DNA of 64,000 bases, taken from positions 161,177-225,176 of the forward strand of contig NZ_BMSK01000017.1 in assembly GCF_014649115.1 (NCBI RefSeq). Reading direction: 5' to 3'. The position numbers and the translations under genes are program-made. The stretch's first letter is position 1. Each line of letters begins with the position of its first letter. The DNA comes from Streptomyces eurythermus. GTDB taxonomy: Bacteria > Actinomycetota > Actinomycetes > Streptomycetales > Streptomycetaceae. The notes under the pieces are model-generated. The model made no database searches, was not told the DNA's origin, and was given only the letters and a program-made list of their open reading frames with translations. Shown here in pieces: positions 41,001-49,166 of the stretch.

Positions 41001-43182
41001 GGAGCTGGCCGGGGCGCGCCGGGCCATCAAGGTGCGGATCGCGGGCGCCGACCACTGGGCGGCCGTGGAGGACGCGGGCCGGCTGCGCGACGCGCTCGGC
41101 ACGGCGCTGCCGGTCGGTGTCCCGGAAGCGTTCACCGAGCCGGTCAAGGACCCGCTGGGTGACCTCCTCGCGCGCTATGCCCGTACACACGGCCCGTTCA
41201 CCTCGGCCACCGCGGCGGCCCGGTTCGGGCTCGGCGTCGCGGTCACCGAGGGCGCGCTGCAGCGGCTGGCCGCGGCCGGCCGGGTCGTCCAGGGCGAGTT
41301 CCATCCGGCCGGCATCGGCCAGGAGTGGTGCGACGCGGCCGTACTGCGCCGGTTGCGCCGCCGCTCGCTGGCGGCCCTGCGGCACGAGCTGGAGCCGGTG
41401 CCGCCCGCCGCGCTCGCCCAGTTCCTGCCGCAGTGGCAGCACATCGGCAGGGGCCACGAGCTGCGCGGGGTCGACGGCCTGGTGCGGGCCATCGAGCAGA
41501 TGCAGGGCGCCTCCGTGCCCGCCTCCGCGCTGGAGAAGCTGGTCCTCCCCTCCCGCGTGGCGGGTTACACGCCCGCGATGCTCGACGAGCTGACCGCCGC
41601 GGGCGAGGTGGTGTGGGCCGGTGCGGGCGCCCTGCCCGGCAAGGACGGCTGGGTCTCCCTGTATCTGGCGGACGCGGCCCCGCTGCTGCTCCCGGCACCG
41701 CACCCGCTGGAGCCGACCGCGCTCCACCAGTCCGTGCTGGACGCCCTCTCCGGCGGGTACGGCCTGTTCTTCCGGCAGATCGCCGACCAGGTCCGCGCCA
41801 CCACCCACCCGGAGGTCACCGATCCCCAGCTGGCCGACGCCCTGTGGGATCTCGCCTGGTCCGGCCGGCTCACCAACGACACCCTCGCCCCGATGCGTGC
41901 CCTGCTGGGCTCCGGCCGTACGGCGGGCTCGACCGCGCACCGCGCCAAGCGCGCCGTACCGCGCGGGCGCTACGGCTCCCTGACGGCCGCCGCGCGCACC
42001 GCCTCCCGCACCGGCCCGCCGACCGTCGCGGGCCGCTGGTCGCTGCTGCCGGCGGCCGAGCCGGACGCCACCGTGCGCGCGCACGCGCTGGCCCGTACGC
42101 TCCTGGACCGGCACGGCGTGGTCACCCGGGGCGCGGTCGCCGCGGAGGGCGTGGAGGGCGGCTTCTCCGCGGTGTACCGGGTGCTGTCGGTGTTCGAGGA
42201 GAGCGGCCAGGCCCGGCGCGGTTATGTGGTGGAGGGGTTGGGCGCGGCCCAGTTCGCGATGGACGGCGCGGTGGACCGCCTGCGCGCGGTGGCGAACGCC
42301 CGCGAGCGCACCGAGGGCCTGCCCGCCCCGGCCGGCCGGAACGGCTTCGACACCCCGGGCACGGCGAACGGCTTCGGTACGACGGGAACCGCGAACGGCT
42401 TCGGCCGCCCGGACCCGGCGACCGGCTTCCCAGGCACCGCGAACGGCTTCGCCGGGCAGGGCTTCCCGGACCCGTTCGACGGACCCCAGGGAGCCCCGGG
42501 TGCCCGGGGCTCCGGCGGGACCCACCGCTCCGACGGCGGCCCGCACGACCACGCCACCGCCCCCGGCCCCTTCGACGCGGCCGACGGCGGCTTCACCCAC
42601 CCCGGACTGGACGGCGACTTCACCTGGCCGCCGGACGACCACACCGGCGCCGACGGCGACCCGTTCGCCTCCCCCGGCTACGGCGGCCCCCGCGGCGGCG
42701 GCCCCGCCCACGGCCCGGGCAGCTCCCCCGGCCCGGCCCCGCACCGCGCCCGCGGCGGCTACGGCCACGGCCGTACGGGCACCGCTCCCGGCTCCCGCGC
42801 CGTGGTCCTCGCCGCGGCCGACCCCGCGAACGCCTACGGCTCCGCGCTGCCCTGGCCGGAGCCGCCGGCCGGCGCCGGGCACAAGCCGGGCCGGAAGGCG
42901 GGTGCGCTGGTGGTGCTGGTGGACGGCGAGCTGACGCTCTACATGGAGCGCGGCGGCAAGACGCTGCTGGCATGGCCCGCCGCCCCGGACACCGCCGCGA
43001 CGGACGACCCCCGCCTGCGCGCGGCCGCCGAGGCACTGGCCACGGCGGCCCGCGCGGGCTCGGTCGGCACGGTCACCGTGGAGCGGATCAACGGCGCCCA
43101 GGCCCTGACGTCCCCCGTAGGCGCCCTCCTGGAGACGGCCGGGTTCGTGGCGACACCGCGCGGCCTGCGCCTGAGACCGTGA
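38068..43182 (+). CDS. lhr: Lhr-type ATP-dependent DNA helicase
   Basis: 1704 residues from the ATG at 38068. SF2 helicase core: Walker A APTGSGKT (48-55), DEVHAV box (~172), SAT motif LSATVRP, motif IV-VI segments (TIVFANSRRLAERL; VATSSLELGIDMG; GLQRVGRAGH), followed by the Lhr winged-helix, beta-barrel and C-terminal domains. Lhr unwinds RNA:DNA hybrids 3'-5' and serves in DNA repair. Next to nei, as in mycobacteria. Residues ~1415-1575 form a low-complexity Gly/Pro/Asp insertion with TANGF repeats placed before the conserved last segment (ANAYGSALPWPEPP). Confidence 0.93.
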   Translation: MVSSAHRALDGFSPATRGWFTGAFSAPTAAQAGAWQAIREGSDVLVVAPTGSGKTLAAFLAALDQLASTPPPADPKKRCRVLYVSPLKALAVDVERNLRSPLTGIRQESVRVGLPEPEVRVGIRSGDTPAAERRALSTRPPDILITTPESLFLMLTSATRDALTGVETVILDEVHAVAGTKRGAHLALSLERLDELLPKPARRIGLSATVRPVDEVARYLSPRRKVEIVQPESGKEFDLSVVVPVEDMGELGGAPAADAGEGGERPSIWPHVEERIADLVQAHRSTIVFANSRRLAERLCNRLNEIAYERATGKPLGEHHAPAQLMGGSGAAQGAPPVIARAHHGSVSKEQRALVEEDLKAGRLPAVVATSSLELGIDMGAVDLVVQVESPPSVASGLQRVGRAGHQVGAVSTGVVFPKYRGDLVQAAVVTERMRSGAIESLKVPANPLDVLAQQLVAMTALDTWQFDDLLAVVRRAAPFASLPESAFTTVLDMLAGRYPSDAFAELRPRVVWDRVAGTVTGRPGAQRLAVTSGGTIPDRGLFGVFLAGSDPKKGGGRVGELDEEMVYESRVGDVFTLGTSSWRIEDITRDRVLVSPAPGVPGRLPFWKGDQLGRPLELGRAVGAFLREVGSLPRDDARLRLLAAGLDAWAADNVLSYLSEQREACGHVPDDRTIVVERFRDELGDWRVVVHSPFGAQVHAPWALALGARLSERYGMDAQVMHADDGIVLRLPDADLLGLDLLDQEPAKAGTAYDSEQAPVGAADVAFDKGEVDQIVTDQVGGSALFAARFRECAARALLLPRRNPGKRTPLWQQRQRAAQLLQVASEFGSFPIVLEAVRECLQDVFDVPGLVELMGDIESRKVRLVEVTTPEPSPFARSLLFGYVAQFLYEGDSPLAERRAAALSLDSRLLAELLGQAELRELLDADVLTELERELQWLTEDRRVKDVEGVADVLRLLGPLTDAELVARGADPEWARELAGARRAIKVRIAGADHWAAVEDAGRLRDALGTALPVGVPEAFTEPVKDPLGDLLARYARTHGPFTSATAAARFGLGVAVTEGALQRLAAAGRVVQGEFHPAGIGQEWCDAAVLRRLRRRSLAALRHELEPVPPAALAQFLPQWQHIGRGHELRGVDGLVRAIEQMQGASVPASALEKLVLPSRVAGYTPAMLDELTAAGEVVWAGAGALPGKDGWVSLYLADAAPLLLPAPHPLEPTALHQSVLDALSGGYGLFFRQIADQVRATTHPEVTDPQLADALWDLAWSGRLTNDTLAPMRALLGSGRTAGSTAHRAKRAVPRGRYGSLTAAARTASRTGPPTVAGRWSLLPAAEPDATVRAHALARTLLDRHGVVTRGAVAAEGVEGGFSAVYRVLSVFEESGQARRGYVVEGLGAAQFAMDGAVDRLRAVANARERTEGLPAPAGRNGFDTPGTANGFGTTGTANGFGRPDPATGFPGTANGFAGQGFPDPFDGPQGAPGARGSGGTHRSDGGPHDHATAPGPFDAADGGFTHPGLDGDFTWPPDDHTGADGDPFASPGYGGPRGGGPAHGPGSSPGPAPHRARGGYGHGRTGTAPGSRAVVLAAADPANAYGSALPWPEPPAGAGHKPGRKAGALVVLVDGELTLYMERGGKTLLAWPAAPDTAATDDPRLRAAAEALATAARAGSVGTVTVERINGAQALTSPVGALLETAGFVATPRGLRLRP

Positions 43183-43243
43183 GGCCGCCCCGGCCCCCAC
43201 GACGGCACCCGCACGCCCTGACACCACGTGGCAGGCTTGAGGC

Positions 43244-44095
43244 ATGCCCGAAGGTGACACGGTCTGGCAGGCCGCGCGGCGGCTGCACGAGGCCCTCGCG
43301 GGCCAGGTGCTGACCCGCAGCGACTTCCGTGTGCCCAAGTACGCGACGGTCGACCTGGCCGGCCGCGCGGTGCTGAACACCATCCCGCGCGGCAAGCACC
43401 TGCTGACCCGCTTCGAGGACGGCCTGACCCTGCACACCCATCTGCGGATGGAGGGCACGTGGAAGGTGTACGACCCGGGCGAGCGCTGGCGGGGCGGGCC
43501 GGCCCACCAGATCCGCGCCGTCCTGTCCACCGCCGACCGCGCGGCCGTCGGCTACCGCCTCCAGGTCCTGGAGCTGCTGCGCACGGCCGACGAGGAGCGG
43601 GTCGTCGGCCACCTCGGCCCCGACCTGCTCGGCCCGGACTGGGACCCCGAGCGCGCCCTGGCCAACCTCCTGGCGGACCCCGCCCGGCCGCTCGGCGAGG
43701 CCCTGCTGGACCAGCGCAATCTGGCCGGGATCGGCAACATCTACAAGAGCGAGCTGTGCTTCCTGCTCGGCGTGACCCCGTGGCTGCCCGTCGGCGCGCT
43801 CCCCGACGACCGCGCCGAGAAGCTGCCCGTCCTGGCCAAGCGGCTGCTGGAGGCGAACCGCGACCGCCCGGTCCGGCAGACCACCGGCGTGCACCGGCAC
43901 GACCTGTTCGTCTACGGCCGCGCGCCCCGGCCCTGCCTGCGCTGTCACACCTCCGTCCGGGTGGCCGACCAGGGCGACGGTTCCCAGGAACGCCCCACCT
44001 ACTGGTGCCCCACCTGCCAGCCGGGTCCCGCCCCGGCACCCGGCTCCCCGCAGCGCTGGCGGGAGAAGTACCCCCGCCGCCCTCGCACCCCCTGA
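43244..44095 (+). CDS. nei: Nei-type DNA glycosylase (endonuclease VIII, Fpg/Nei family)
   Basis: 283 residues. Begins MPEGDTVW, giving catalytic Pro2 and Glu3; RGKHLLTRF holds the conserved Lys; H2TH region LLDQRNLAGIGNIYKSELCFL; C-terminal zinc finger with CLRCH and CPTC. Excises oxidised pyrimidines and cleaves the abasic site. 61 nt downstream of lhr on the same strand, so probably the same operon, matching the lhr/nei pairing of actinobacteria. Confidence 0.93.
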   Translation: MPEGDTVWQAARRLHEALAGQVLTRSDFRVPKYATVDLAGRAVLNTIPRGKHLLTRFEDGLTLHTHLRMEGTWKVYDPGERWRGGPAHQIRAVLSTADRAAVGYRLQVLELLRTADEERVVGHLGPDLLGPDWDPERALANLLADPARPLGEALLDQRNLAGIGNIYKSELCFLLGVTPWLPVGALPDDRAEKLPVLAKRLLEANRDRPVRQTTGVHRHDLFVYGRAPRPCLRCHTSVRVADQGDGSQERPTYWCPTCQPGPAPAPGSPQRWREKYPRRPRTP

Positions 44096-44126
44096 GCCGC
44101 ACACCCTGAGCGGCCCGAACAATTGA

Positions 44127-44804
44127 CGACCCGCCAGAACTGCTCGTACCGACCCCGTCACGGCCCCGAGCGCGTACGACCTCACCGGACGCACCGCCTT
44201 CGTCACCGGAGCCGGCAGCGGCATCGGCCGGGCCTGTGCCGTGCTGCGCGCCGAGGCGGGCGCGAGAGTGCACCGCGTGGACCGGAACGCGGACGGCCTG
44301 GGCGGCACCGCCGCGCCGATCGAGGACCACGACGGCACGGCCGGCTCCACGTCGTCTCCGGACCGGGTGCTGAACGTCGATTTCAAGGGCGTGCTGTACG
44401 CCTTCCAGGAGGCGGCGCGGCTGATGTTCGCCCACGGCACCCGAGGCAGCATCGTCACCATGGCCTCCGGCGCGGTCGACACCGGCGGCGCCGGGCTGCT
44501 CCGCTACGGCGCGGCCAAGGCGGCCGTGGTCCAGCCGACCAGGACGCCGGCCACCGGGCTGGGCCCGCACGGCGTCCGGGTCGACGCGGTCGCCCCGGGC
44601 CGAATCCGCACCCCCATGACCGCCCGCCCGGCCCGTGCGGCCCAGGCGCACAGCGAGGCCGTGATGACCCGCATGACACCGCTGGGCCGGGTCGGCGAGC
44701 CCGACGACGTGGCGCACGCGGTGCTGTACCTGGCCTCGGACGCTTCGGCATTCACGACGGGTCGGACACTCCGCCCGAACGGGGGTGTGACGATGCCCTG
44801 GTGA
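44127..44804 (+). pseudogene. Decayed SDR oxidoreductase gene
   Basis: The frame encodes recognisable SDR pieces: DLTGRTAFVTGAGSGIGRA (cofactor site), LNVDFKGVLYAFQEAARLM, the active-site YGAAK, and the PGRIRTPM and VAHAVLYLASDASAFTTG segments. But there is no ATG, GTG or TTG between the upstream in-frame stop (44124) and the cofactor motif. The segment between strands 3 and 5, which should carry the NNAG motif and ~50 residues, is missing. The 3' end overlaps a convergent membrane-protein frame. An N-terminal frameshift is plausible because the other frames just upstream read as a possible natural start region. Best read as a pseudogene with an internal deletion. Confidence 0.75.
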
Positions 44805-45030
44805 CGTCCCCGGCCCGCCAGGCGGCCTGCCAGCGTCCCGCCGGCACGGCCCCGGTCGCGCGCGCCTTGGGCACGCAGTGCACGGGCAGCAGGCTCAGCC
44901 CCCAGCCGCCGGCCGCGACGGCCGCTTCCAGCACGCCCGAGCCCTCCCCCGCGGCCAGCCGCAGCACGGCCCACCACCACAGGGCCCCGAGCCCGAGCGC
45001 GACCCCCCACCGCACTATGCGTCCTGCCAT
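44752..45030 (-). CDS. Small hypothetical membrane protein
   Basis: About 92 residues from the ATG at 45030, which has GGAGG 11 nt upstream; the overlapping GTG/ATG pair at 45042 is too close to that site. Two hydrophobic segments: RWGVALGLGALWWWAVLRLA and LEAAVAAGGWGLSLLPVHCV, then a polar Arg/Ser tail. The WWWAVLRLA...AAVAAGGWGLSLLPVH pattern recurs in small Streptomyces membrane proteins of unknown function. It overlaps the decayed SDR gene by ~50 nt at its 3' end. Confidence 0.6.
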   Translation of the reverse strand: MAGRIVRWGVALGLGALWWWAVLRLAAGEGSGVLEAAVAAGGWGLSLLPVHCVPKARATGAVPAGRWQAAWRAGDVTRASSHPRSGGVSDPS

Positions 45031-45158
45031 GCCCGCCATCACCTCCAGCCGGACGCTAGACCGTCGCCCGCCCCGCGCGGGAGGCGCACCACGGGCTCAC
45101 CGATGCACCACCGGACCACTCGGCACCGGGGAACCGCGCGATGCCCGGGCCGCCCCCG

Positions 45159-45629
45159 CTACGCGTTCTCCGCCTGGAACATCCAGTGGTGCTTCTCCAG
45201 GTCCGCGGTGATCGCGATGAGGAGGTCCTGGGAGACCGGGTCGGGCGCCTCGGTCGCGGTCACCCGTTCCCGCATCCGGGTGATCACCGAGCCCAGCGCG
45301 TCCACCATGGCCGAGACCGCGTCCGTGTCCTTGATCCAGCCGGCCGGAGCCGTCTTGATGCCGCTGCCGGAGGCCACCGTGGCGGCGCGGCCGTCGGGCG
45401 GTACGCCCAGCGCCGACGCCCGCTCGGCGACCGTGTCGGAGTGGGCGCGGGCGGAGGCGACGACCTCGTCCAGCTGGAGGTGGATGGAGCGGAACCTGGG
45501 GCCGACGATGTTCCAGTGGATCTGCTTACTGGTCAGCGCGAGGTCCACCAGGTCCATCAGGGCGCCCTGGAGCGCCTCGGACACGACCTTCAGGTCCGCG
45601 TCGGCCAACGGGCTCTTCACGACGTACAT
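45159..45629 (-). CDS. dpsB: Dps-family ferritin-like DNA-protecting protein
   Basis: 156 residues from the ATG at 45629 (GGAGGAAGCGG ahead of it). Dps four-helix bundle with the ferroxidase-centre residues in KQIHWNIVGPRFRSIHLQLDEVVASARAHSD, and the C-terminal DLLIAITADLEKHHWMFQAENA helix. It oxidises Fe(II), forms dodecamers and binds or condenses DNA under stress. Position between clgR and lhr-nei matches the Dps paralogue called DpsB in S. coelicolor; the paralogue letter is from synteny memory and less certain than the family. Confidence 0.88.
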   Translation of the reverse strand: MYVVKSPLADADLKVVSEALQGALMDLVDLALTSKQIHWNIVGPRFRSIHLQLDEVVASARAHSDTVAERASALGVPPDGRAATVASGSGIKTAPAGWIKDTDAVSAMVDALGSVITRMRERVTATEAPDPVSQDLLIAITADLEKHHWMFQAENA

Positions 45630-45736
45630 CCGCTTCCTCCGGTGCTCGGGCGCCGTCACGTCCCTCCCACGATGACCGCACGACCCAACCCCGGCAAACG
45701 GGATCTACCGGGAGAAAAGCCACCATGGGCAGACAA

Positions 45737-45789
45737 GAGGCCCCGGCCGGGCTGTCCGGAGGGATCCGGAACGGCCCGGCCGGGGCCTC
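45737..45789 (-). terminator. Strong hairpin downstream of clgR
   Basis: A 16-bp perfect stem (45737-45752, GAGGCCCCGGCCGGGC, with 45774-45789); the 21-nt interior contains a further TCCGGA/TCCGGA pair. It lies 37 nt after the clgR stop, separating it from dps. There is a weak T-run on the minus-strand exit. Confidence 0.75.
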
Positions 45790-45825
45790 GTTCGTTCAGG
45801 GGTTGTCAGGCCGCGCGCGCGGACC

Positions 45826-46191
45826 TCAGGCCGCGACCACGTCCGCGGGCGCCTTGATGGTCACCCGTTCCGGTGGCACACCGGTCACCGACACGGATCC
45901 CAGCATCGGCCGGACCGGCGTGGGCACAGGCTCGGTGGCGCGGGCGGACTGGGCCAGTTCGGCGAGCGCCAGCTCGTCGCTCACTTCCCGCATGAGTTCC
46001 GACATCCGTACGTCCAGCGCGTCGCAGATGGCGGCGAGCAGCTCGGAGGAAGCCTCCTTCTGCCCCCGCTCCACCTCGGAGAGATAGCCGAGTGAGACTC
46101 GGGCGGACGAGGAGACTTCGCGCAGAGTACGGCCCTGGCGTTGGCGCTGCCGACGCAGCACGTCACCCAGCAGGCGACGGAGCAGAATCAT
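45826..46191 (-). CDS. clgR: XRE-family regulator ClgR
   Basis: 121 residues from the ATG at 46191. Helix-turn-helix in RRQRQRQGRTLREVSSSARVSLGYLSEVERGQKEASSELLAAICDAL (~14-60, split), nearly the diagnostic ClgR sequence SLGYLSEVERGQKEASSELLAAIC. ClgR activates clp and lon protease genes. The C-terminus ends in ADVVAA, a non-polar Ala-Ala tail expected to be a ClpP degron, as reported for Streptomyces ClgR. The order clgR-cinA-pgsA on one strand matches mycobacteria and corynebacteria. Confidence 0.85.
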   Translation of the reverse strand: MILLRRLLGDVLRRQRQRQGRTLREVSSSARVSLGYLSEVERGQKEASSELLAAICDALDVRMSELMREVSDELALAELAQSARATEPVPTPVRPMLGSVSVTGVPPERVTIKAPADVVAA

Positions 46192-46300
46192 CGGTGGCTC
46201 CCTCCTCGGACCGCGTAGCCGCATCCTTCTCGCCCCACCGTACCGCCTCGCGCCGCGGCCGTGCGGGGAGCGATGTCGTGTTCACTCAGGGCTGCAAACA

Positions 46301-46846
46301 TCAAAACCCCCCGTTCCGTTCCGTATCCTGTGCCCGCTCATTCCCAGTCTGTTCGCCCGCAAGCTGCTCCAGGAGCACTGCGAGTACGCTCCGTACACTC
46401 TCCATACGAATTTCCGCACGGCCGCCGTTCAACCGCAGCGCCCGGACTTTTCCGCCACCGGCAGAACCGGACCGGCCGGTGAGAGGTCCGTACACGGCCA
46501 CGAAGACCGTCCCGACAGGCTTGCCGTCCTGCGGATCGGGGCCCGCCACTCCGGTGGTCGCGATGCCCCAGTCGGCACCGAGAAGCGCCCGGACTCCGGC
46601 CGCCATCTGCCCCGCGACCTGCGGATCCACCGCACCTCGCTGGGCCAGCAGGGAGCCGTCGACGCCGAGCAGTCCGTGCTTGAGCTCGGTGGCGTAGGCG
46701 GTGACCGAGCCCCGGAACACCCGGGACGCCCCGGGTACCCCGGTGATCTCCGCCGCCACCAGGCCACCGGTCAGCGACTCGGCGACGGCAAGGGTCTCGC
46801 CCCTCACGGTCAGTAGTCGCACCAGTTCGGTGGCCTGGGAGCTCAC
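46301..46846 (-). CDS. cinA: CinA C-terminal family protein, nicotinamide-nucleotide amidohydrolase (PncC-like)
   Basis: 181 residues from the GTG at 46846, in a GTGA overlap with pgsA. The CinA/PncC amidase domain alone: ETLAVAESLTGGLVAAEITGVPGAS with the catalytic Ser of AESLTGG, FRGSVTAYATELK, and GIATTGVAGPDPQDGKPVGTVFVA. It deamidates NMN to NaMN for NAD recycling. The N-terminal COG1058 domain of full-length CinA is absent, as in other actinobacterial PncC forms. In operon with pgsA and clgR. Confidence 0.9.
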   Translation of the reverse strand: MSSQATELVRLLTVRGETLAVAESLTGGLVAAEITGVPGASRVFRGSVTAYATELKHGLLGVDGSLLAQRGAVDPQVAGQMAAGVRALLGADWGIATTGVAGPDPQDGKPVGTVFVAVYGPLTGRSGSAGGGKVRALRLNGGRAEIRMESVRSVLAVLLEQLAGEQTGNERAQDTERNGGF

Positions 46847-47604
46847 GCGTCCTTCTCCTCCAACGCCGCCGCGCGCTCGGCGATTCCCCGCCGGCGCAGC
46901 ACAATGGCTTGTCTTACGTAGTCGAGGCCCGTCAGGACCGTGAGGACGACCGCCGCGGCCATCACCCAGTACCGCAGGGTGGCCAGCCATCCCGTCAGCG
47001 CGAGGACGTACATGCCCACGGCCACGCCCTGGGTGAGGGTCTTCAGCTTGCCGCCGCGGCTGGCGGGGATCACGCCATAGCGAATGACCAGAAAACGCAG
47101 CAGGGTGATGCCGAGTTCCCGGCCGAGGATGACGGCCGTCACCCACCAGGGCAGGTCGCCCAGGGCCGACAGACAGATGAGCGCCGCCCCCATGATCGCC
47201 TTGTCGGCGATGGGGTCGGCGATCTTCCCGAAGTCGGTGACCAGGTTGTACGTCCGCGCCAGATGCCCGTCGAACAGGTCGGTGATCATGGCGATGGCGA
47301 AGGCGGCCCAGGCCAGCGAGCGCCAGGCCGGGTCGTAGCCGCCGTCCGCGAGCATCAGCGCCACGAAGCCGGGCACCAGCAGCAGCCGCAGCATGGTCAG
47401 CAGATTGGCGACGTTCCAGACACTGGCCTGGTTGACGGCCGCAGCCGTGATCTTGCCGCCACGGGCGGCCCTGCCGCCCTCGTCGGCGGGACCTGAAGCA
47501 GAACCGGAGACCTCGGACCGGGCGCCGTCGGCAGCGGCGGCGGTGCCCCGGGCGCGGTGCGCGCCGGAGGAGCCGCCCGCGGCGGATGCCGGGACTCCGG
47601 TCAT
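46843..47604 (-). CDS. pgsA: CDP-diacylglycerol--glycerol-3-phosphate 3-phosphatidyltransferase PgsA
   Basis: 253 residues. CDP-alcohol phosphotransferase motif D-G-x2-A-R-x8-G-x3-D-x3-D seen in DGHLARTYNLVTDFGKIADPIADK, with about five helices around it (NLLTMLRLLLVPGFVALML; WWVTAVILGRELGITLLRF). It makes phosphatidylglycerophosphate (or a related actinobacterial lipid) in the membrane. The first ~55 residues are an Ala/Gly/Ser-rich head. ATG overlaps the rimO stop (ATGA). Confidence 0.93.
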   Translation of the reverse strand: MTGVPASAAGGSSGAHRARGTAAAADGARSEVSGSASGPADEGGRAARGGKITAAAVNQASVWNVANLLTMLRLLLVPGFVALMLADGGYDPAWRSLAWAAFAIAMITDLFDGHLARTYNLVTDFGKIADPIADKAIMGAALICLSALGDLPWWVTAVILGRELGITLLRFLVIRYGVIPASRGGKLKTLTQGVAVGMYVLALTGWLATLRYWVMAAAVVLTVLTGLDYVRQAIVLRRRGIAERAAALEEKDA

Positions 47605-49073
47605 CTGCCCGCCTCCTCACTACACGCGAGCGAGCCGGCCAGCGGCTCGGCCACCAGGTCGACACCTTCCGTACCGACCACCTTCGCCTCGACCATACGT
47701 CCGACGCTCAGGCCCTCGCCGCTCGTGAGCAGCACCTGGCCGTCGGTCTCCGGCGCCTGGTGCGCGGCACGGCCGTAGACGCCCTCCTCCTCGTCCACCG
47801 ACTCCACCAGGACCCGCACGGTCTCGCCGACGCGCTCCTCGGCGCGCTGCGAGACCAGCTCCTCGGCCAGCCGGGAGATGTGGGCCAGGCGCTCGGCGAC
47901 GACGTCCTCATCCAGCTTGGTGTCGTACGTCGCCGCTTCCGTGCCCTCCTCGTCGGAGTAGCCGAACACGCCGATGGCGTCCAGCCGGGCGCCGTTCAGG
48001 AAGCGCTCCAGTTCGGCCAGGTCCGACTCCGTCTCGCCGGGGAAGCCGACGATGAAGTTGGAGCGCACGCCGGCCTCGGGCGCCTTGCTCCGGATGGTGT
48101 CCAGCAGTTCCAGGAACCGGTCGGTGTCACCGAAGCGGCGCATGGCACGCAGCACGTTCGGCGCGGAGTGCTGGAAGGACAGGTCGAAGTACGGGGCGAC
48201 CTTGGGCGTCGAGGTCAGGACGTCGATCAGGCCGGGGCGCATCTCGGCCGGCTGGAGGTAGCTCACCCGGACCCGCTCGATACCGTCCACCGCGGCCAGC
48301 TCCGGCAGCAGGGACTCCAGCAGGCGGATGTCGCCCAGGTCCTTGCCGTAGGAGGTGTTGTTCTCGGAGACCAGCATGATCTCCTTCACGCCCTGCTCGG
48401 CCAGCCAGCGGGTCTCGTTCAGGACGTCGCTGGGGCGGCGGGAGATGAAGGAGCCGCGGAAGGACGGGATGGCGCAGAAGGAGCAGCGCCGGTCGCAGCC
48501 CGAGGCGACCTTGACCGAGGCGACCGGGGAGCCGTCCAGGCGGCGGCGCAGCGGCGCGCGGGGCCCGGAGGCGGGGGCGACGCCCTCCGGCAGGTCGGCC
48601 GGGGCGTGGCCGGGCAGCGCGACGGACGCGGCCGATTCCTGTCGCTCGGCCGGGCTGATCGGCAGCAGCTTGCGCCGGTCGCGCGGGGTGTGGGAGGCGT
48701 GGATGCCGCCGGACAGGATGGTCTGCAGGCGGTCGGAGATGTCCGTGTAGTCGTCGAAGCCGAGCACGCCGTCGGCCTCGGGCAGCGCCTCGGCCAGCTC
48801 CTTGCCGTACCGCTCGGCCATACAGCCCACCGCCACGACGGCCTGGGTTCTCCCGTGGCCCTTGAGATCGTTGGCCTCCAGCAGGGCGTCGACGGAGTCC
48901 TTCTTCGCGGCCTCCACGAAGCCACAGGTGTTGACCACGGCGACGTCGGCGTCCGCGGCGTCGTCCACGAGCTGCCAGCCGTCCGCCTCCAAACGGCCTG
49001 CGAGCTCCTCGGAATCCACCTCGTTACGAGCGCAGCCGAGAGTGACGAGTGCGACGGTACGGCGTTCAGGCAT
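47601..49073 (-). CDS. rimO: Ribosomal protein uS12 methylthiotransferase RimO
   Basis: 490 residues from the ATG at 49073. MTTase cysteines C14 (TLGCARNEVDSEEL), C50 (NTCGFVEAAKKDS, the RimO hallmark) and C84 (GCMAERYG); radical-SAM C193/C197/C200 (SGCDRRCSFC); C-terminal TRAM. Adds a methylthio group to an Asp of ribosomal protein S12. The ~45-residue linker between the two domains (RRKLLPISPAERQES...) is longer than in E. coli. Paralogue of MiaB at 3.7-5.2 kb. Confidence 0.95.
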   Translation of the reverse strand: MPERRTVALVTLGCARNEVDSEELAGRLEADGWQLVDDAADADVAVVNTCGFVEAAKKDSVDALLEANDLKGHGRTQAVVAVGCMAERYGKELAEALPEADGVLGFDDYTDISDRLQTILSGGIHASHTPRDRRKLLPISPAERQESAASVALPGHAPADLPEGVAPASGPRAPLRRRLDGSPVASVKVASGCDRRCSFCAIPSFRGSFISRRPSDVLNETRWLAEQGVKEIMLVSENNTSYGKDLGDIRLLESLLPELAAVDGIERVRVSYLQPAEMRPGLIDVLTSTPKVAPYFDLSFQHSAPNVLRAMRRFGDTDRFLELLDTIRSKAPEAGVRSNFIVGFPGETESDLAELERFLNGARLDAIGVFGYSDEEGTEAATYDTKLDEDVVAERLAHISRLAEELVSQRAEERVGETVRVLVESVDEEEGVYGRAAHQAPETDGQVLLTSGEGLSVGRMVEAKVVGTEGVDLVAEPLAGSLACSEEAGR

Positions 49074-49166
49074 GTGCTCAAGACTACTTTGTCTCACCGA
49101 CAGCCCTCGTCGACGGGGTTGGCCGGGCCCGGCCGACTCCGTCACATCCCGCAGGGCGGCGGCCCG

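Noticed and set aside
37663..43530. Long open frame (~1955 codons) on the minus strand opposite lhr
   Set aside because: Antisense shadow of lhr. Composition is His/Arg/Gln/Gly-rich with no recognisable motif; lhr has all helicase motifs.
45690..45720. SigB-type promoter upstream of dps
   Set aside because: GTTT and GGGT elements exist on the minus strand but their spacing (about 9 nt) is too short for the 14-16-nt consensus.
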